The translations under genes were made by a program, and so were the position numbers. Below, piece after piece: positions 14,001 to 14,384 of a stretch of 14,384 nucleotides of DNA (position 1 is its first letter; each line of letters starts with the position of its first letter). Source of the stretch: Flavobacteriales bacterium UBA7519 (GTDB lineage Bacteria; Bacteroidota; Bacteroidia; Flavobacteriales; Weeksellaceae); contig DLND01000062.1 in the NCBI GenBank assembly GCA_002476905.1, forward strand, positions 1-14,384, in the 5' to 3' direction. The notes under the pieces were generated by a model. It was given only the letters and a program-made list of their open reading frames with translations. It ran no database searches and was not told where the DNA came from.

Positions 14001-14384
14001 GAATAAGAGGATGATCCATCTTTCGTTGTCTTTTTCAAGATATTCGTTTTCCCATTTTGTAATCAGCCAGACAATTAAAGCAATAAACATACTTGCCATC
14101 GCATAAACCTCACCTTCAACCGCAGAAAACCAAAATGTGTCTGAAAATGTAAAACATAAAGCACCAACTGCTCCTGCAAATAATGTCGCGATCTCTTCAG
14201 CAATCGTTATATTTTCGAATTCTTTATTCAGTAATCTTCTTACAAGATGTGTAATAGTCCAAAATAAAAACAGAATTGTAAATGCACTAAACAAAGCAGA
14301 CATTGCATTGATCACCAAAGAGTAATGATGACCGTCTCCGAATGCAAACAATGCAACAACAGCACCAACCAATTGAAATAACGC
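11067..14384 (-). CDS. DUF2723 family membrane protein, GT-C-like (N-terminus outside the window)
   Basis: The frame is open to the window's right edge, so 1105 C-terminal residues are visible and probably 50-80 N-terminal ones are missing. Residues about 1-610 of the visible part hold many membrane helices with large loops, including family-typical stretches: FWFSAVEGEVYAMASMF (near 85-100), IRAIANPPMNLNDPDN (near 257-272), FGRYLLWNFAGRQNDVEGH and PFEPRERDYAMVGSF. The remainder is soluble, begins with YGDNDTYPVWAIQE and ends in a helical, TPR-like region. DUF2723 proteins resemble GT-C glycosyltransferases of the protein O-mannosyltransferase type; the acidic motif expected in the first external loop would lie in the missing part, so activity cannot be judged. 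Substrate and pathway are unknown. A TTG at 14372 could start translation but leaves four in-frame residues upstream unexplained, and family length favours truncation by the window edge. Confidence 0.9.
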   Translation of the reverse strand, partial: ALFQLVGAVVALFAFGDGHHYSLVINAMSALFSAFTILFLFWTITHLVRRLLNKEFENITIAEEIATLFAGAVGALCFTFSDTFWFSAVEGEVYAMASMFIALIVWLITKWENEYLEKDNERWIILLFFIIGLSVGVHMMCMLALPAVCLIYYTRNYKFTWKSFLIANVVTLVILAFVFKIIFPVIMTLFGKSEIFFVNGLGLPFHSGTVFAFVILVVLCYLFITYTRKTGKSLYQTIALSVVYMMIGFSCWLVIPIRAIANPPMNLNDPDNALGMLDYYNREQYGDWPTLYGQNYTAYLDPNGIQKNEDGSYKTEKTGDTYEKDATTGQYRKVGEKFNYVFSKEHVGFLPRMFSEDKSVMPNYISMYGAPDFTFNYGNEQVAESPEAKQFFDELRQKYENGTIKMEDYLKAKQFGIINVQKPTLAQNLDYFITFQNYYYFGRYLLWNFAGRQNDVEGHMENTNGNFITGIPFIDNNIWGDQSEMPAKFQNESTVKFFMLPLILGLLGFFFQLNRDFGRFYAILSLFILTSVGIVFYTGMKPFEPRERDYAMVGSFYAFAIWIGLGVASIYWLLQKKIKSKSAQIIVGVVLLGIPCMMGFQNYNVHDRSGRYTAYDYAYSSLKSLPKDDIMFVYGDNDTYPVWAIQETEEFRSDVKVVNFTLLSTPWNIDQVKRRTYNAMPVPSTLTHEDYREGSNDQVYMMTKDDWSNIFANLKDQGAPDTEFAAFRKYLTQDSITMKEAVNFLKMKSPEKDEIVKMIFGEERYEKFNFLPVSKFVLPVNVNNAVKSGIITPAEAQKAEKQIVIDYKGSSMFKNNMMMLDILANFDWKRPINFSSGGIYDGSNLFFLSNYLKFDGFSYRLVPIKTEESPDGELGMVNADELYNVVKNYRWGNFKDLKTHFDETCTQNIIGYRSSASRAAEALVLKGDKKRAIELLDLASKEIPVSKYNDPRSLSSMVYAYIVAGQEQKGLKLAEDLKKGIFEEYDYYTRLSPKFQVYAARQMKTKPMEYSLVVGAVSDAYNKIGQKDKGYQYLVNSLNVIDKRFNTFIKDLQEMGKEKAFKKADDVQKVTSFYSYLFDIMKDYDTTYEAEKMDNITKQLMKVTQ

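Overview
The window looks like chromosomal DNA of a flavobacterium of the Chryseobacterium/Epilithonimonas type (Bacteroidota). Supporting signs are the AT-rich sequence, intergenic -7 boxes of the form TAnnTTTG, few Shine-Dalgarno sequences, and gene families typical of the group: a DUF2723 membrane protein, a TonB-dependent receptor with an N-terminal carboxypeptidase-regulatory-like domain, a class II KdsA and a GxxExxY protein. The genus is inferred from these signs and was not checked by search.

Left block, minus strand (about 1-4176): tilS (tRNA-Ile lysidine synthetase), then a small GxxExxY protein, then a DsbD-type thiol:disulfide interchange protein. The GxxExxY gene is bracketed by three related palindromic repeats, two between it and dsbD and one perfect 21-bp inverted repeat that contains the tilS stop codon. 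The whole block looks like a cassette of about 0.7 kb set between two housekeeping genes. It is the best candidate here for an under-described system.

Central block, plus strand (4278-6770): an OmpA/MotB-like lipoprotein divergent from tilS and ending in a terminator; a GC-rich, foldable intergenic element; then a probable two-gene unit of a SAM-dependent O-methyltransferase and a YkfC-like NlpC/P60 murein-peptide endopeptidase. A strong hairpin closes this unit and may also serve the convergent gene.

Right block, minus strand (6855-14384): a TonB-dependent receptor of 815 codons interrupted by one in-frame TAG; kdsA (Kdo-8-phosphate synthase, lipopolysaccharide biosynthesis) with its own promoter-like box and a clear terminator; a DUF1697 protein; and a large DUF2723 membrane protein whose N-terminus lies beyond the window's right edge.

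Most genes serve the cell envelope (periplasmic redox, outer-membrane anchoring, murein peptide turnover, Kdo synthesis, outer-membrane uptake, a GT-C-like membrane protein), with tRNA modification and an unassigned methyltransferase alongside. No tRNA, rRNA, CRISPR array, transposase or phage gene was seen. No gene-free stretch exceeds 300 bases; the two longest (5115-5375 and 9303-9518) are described below.
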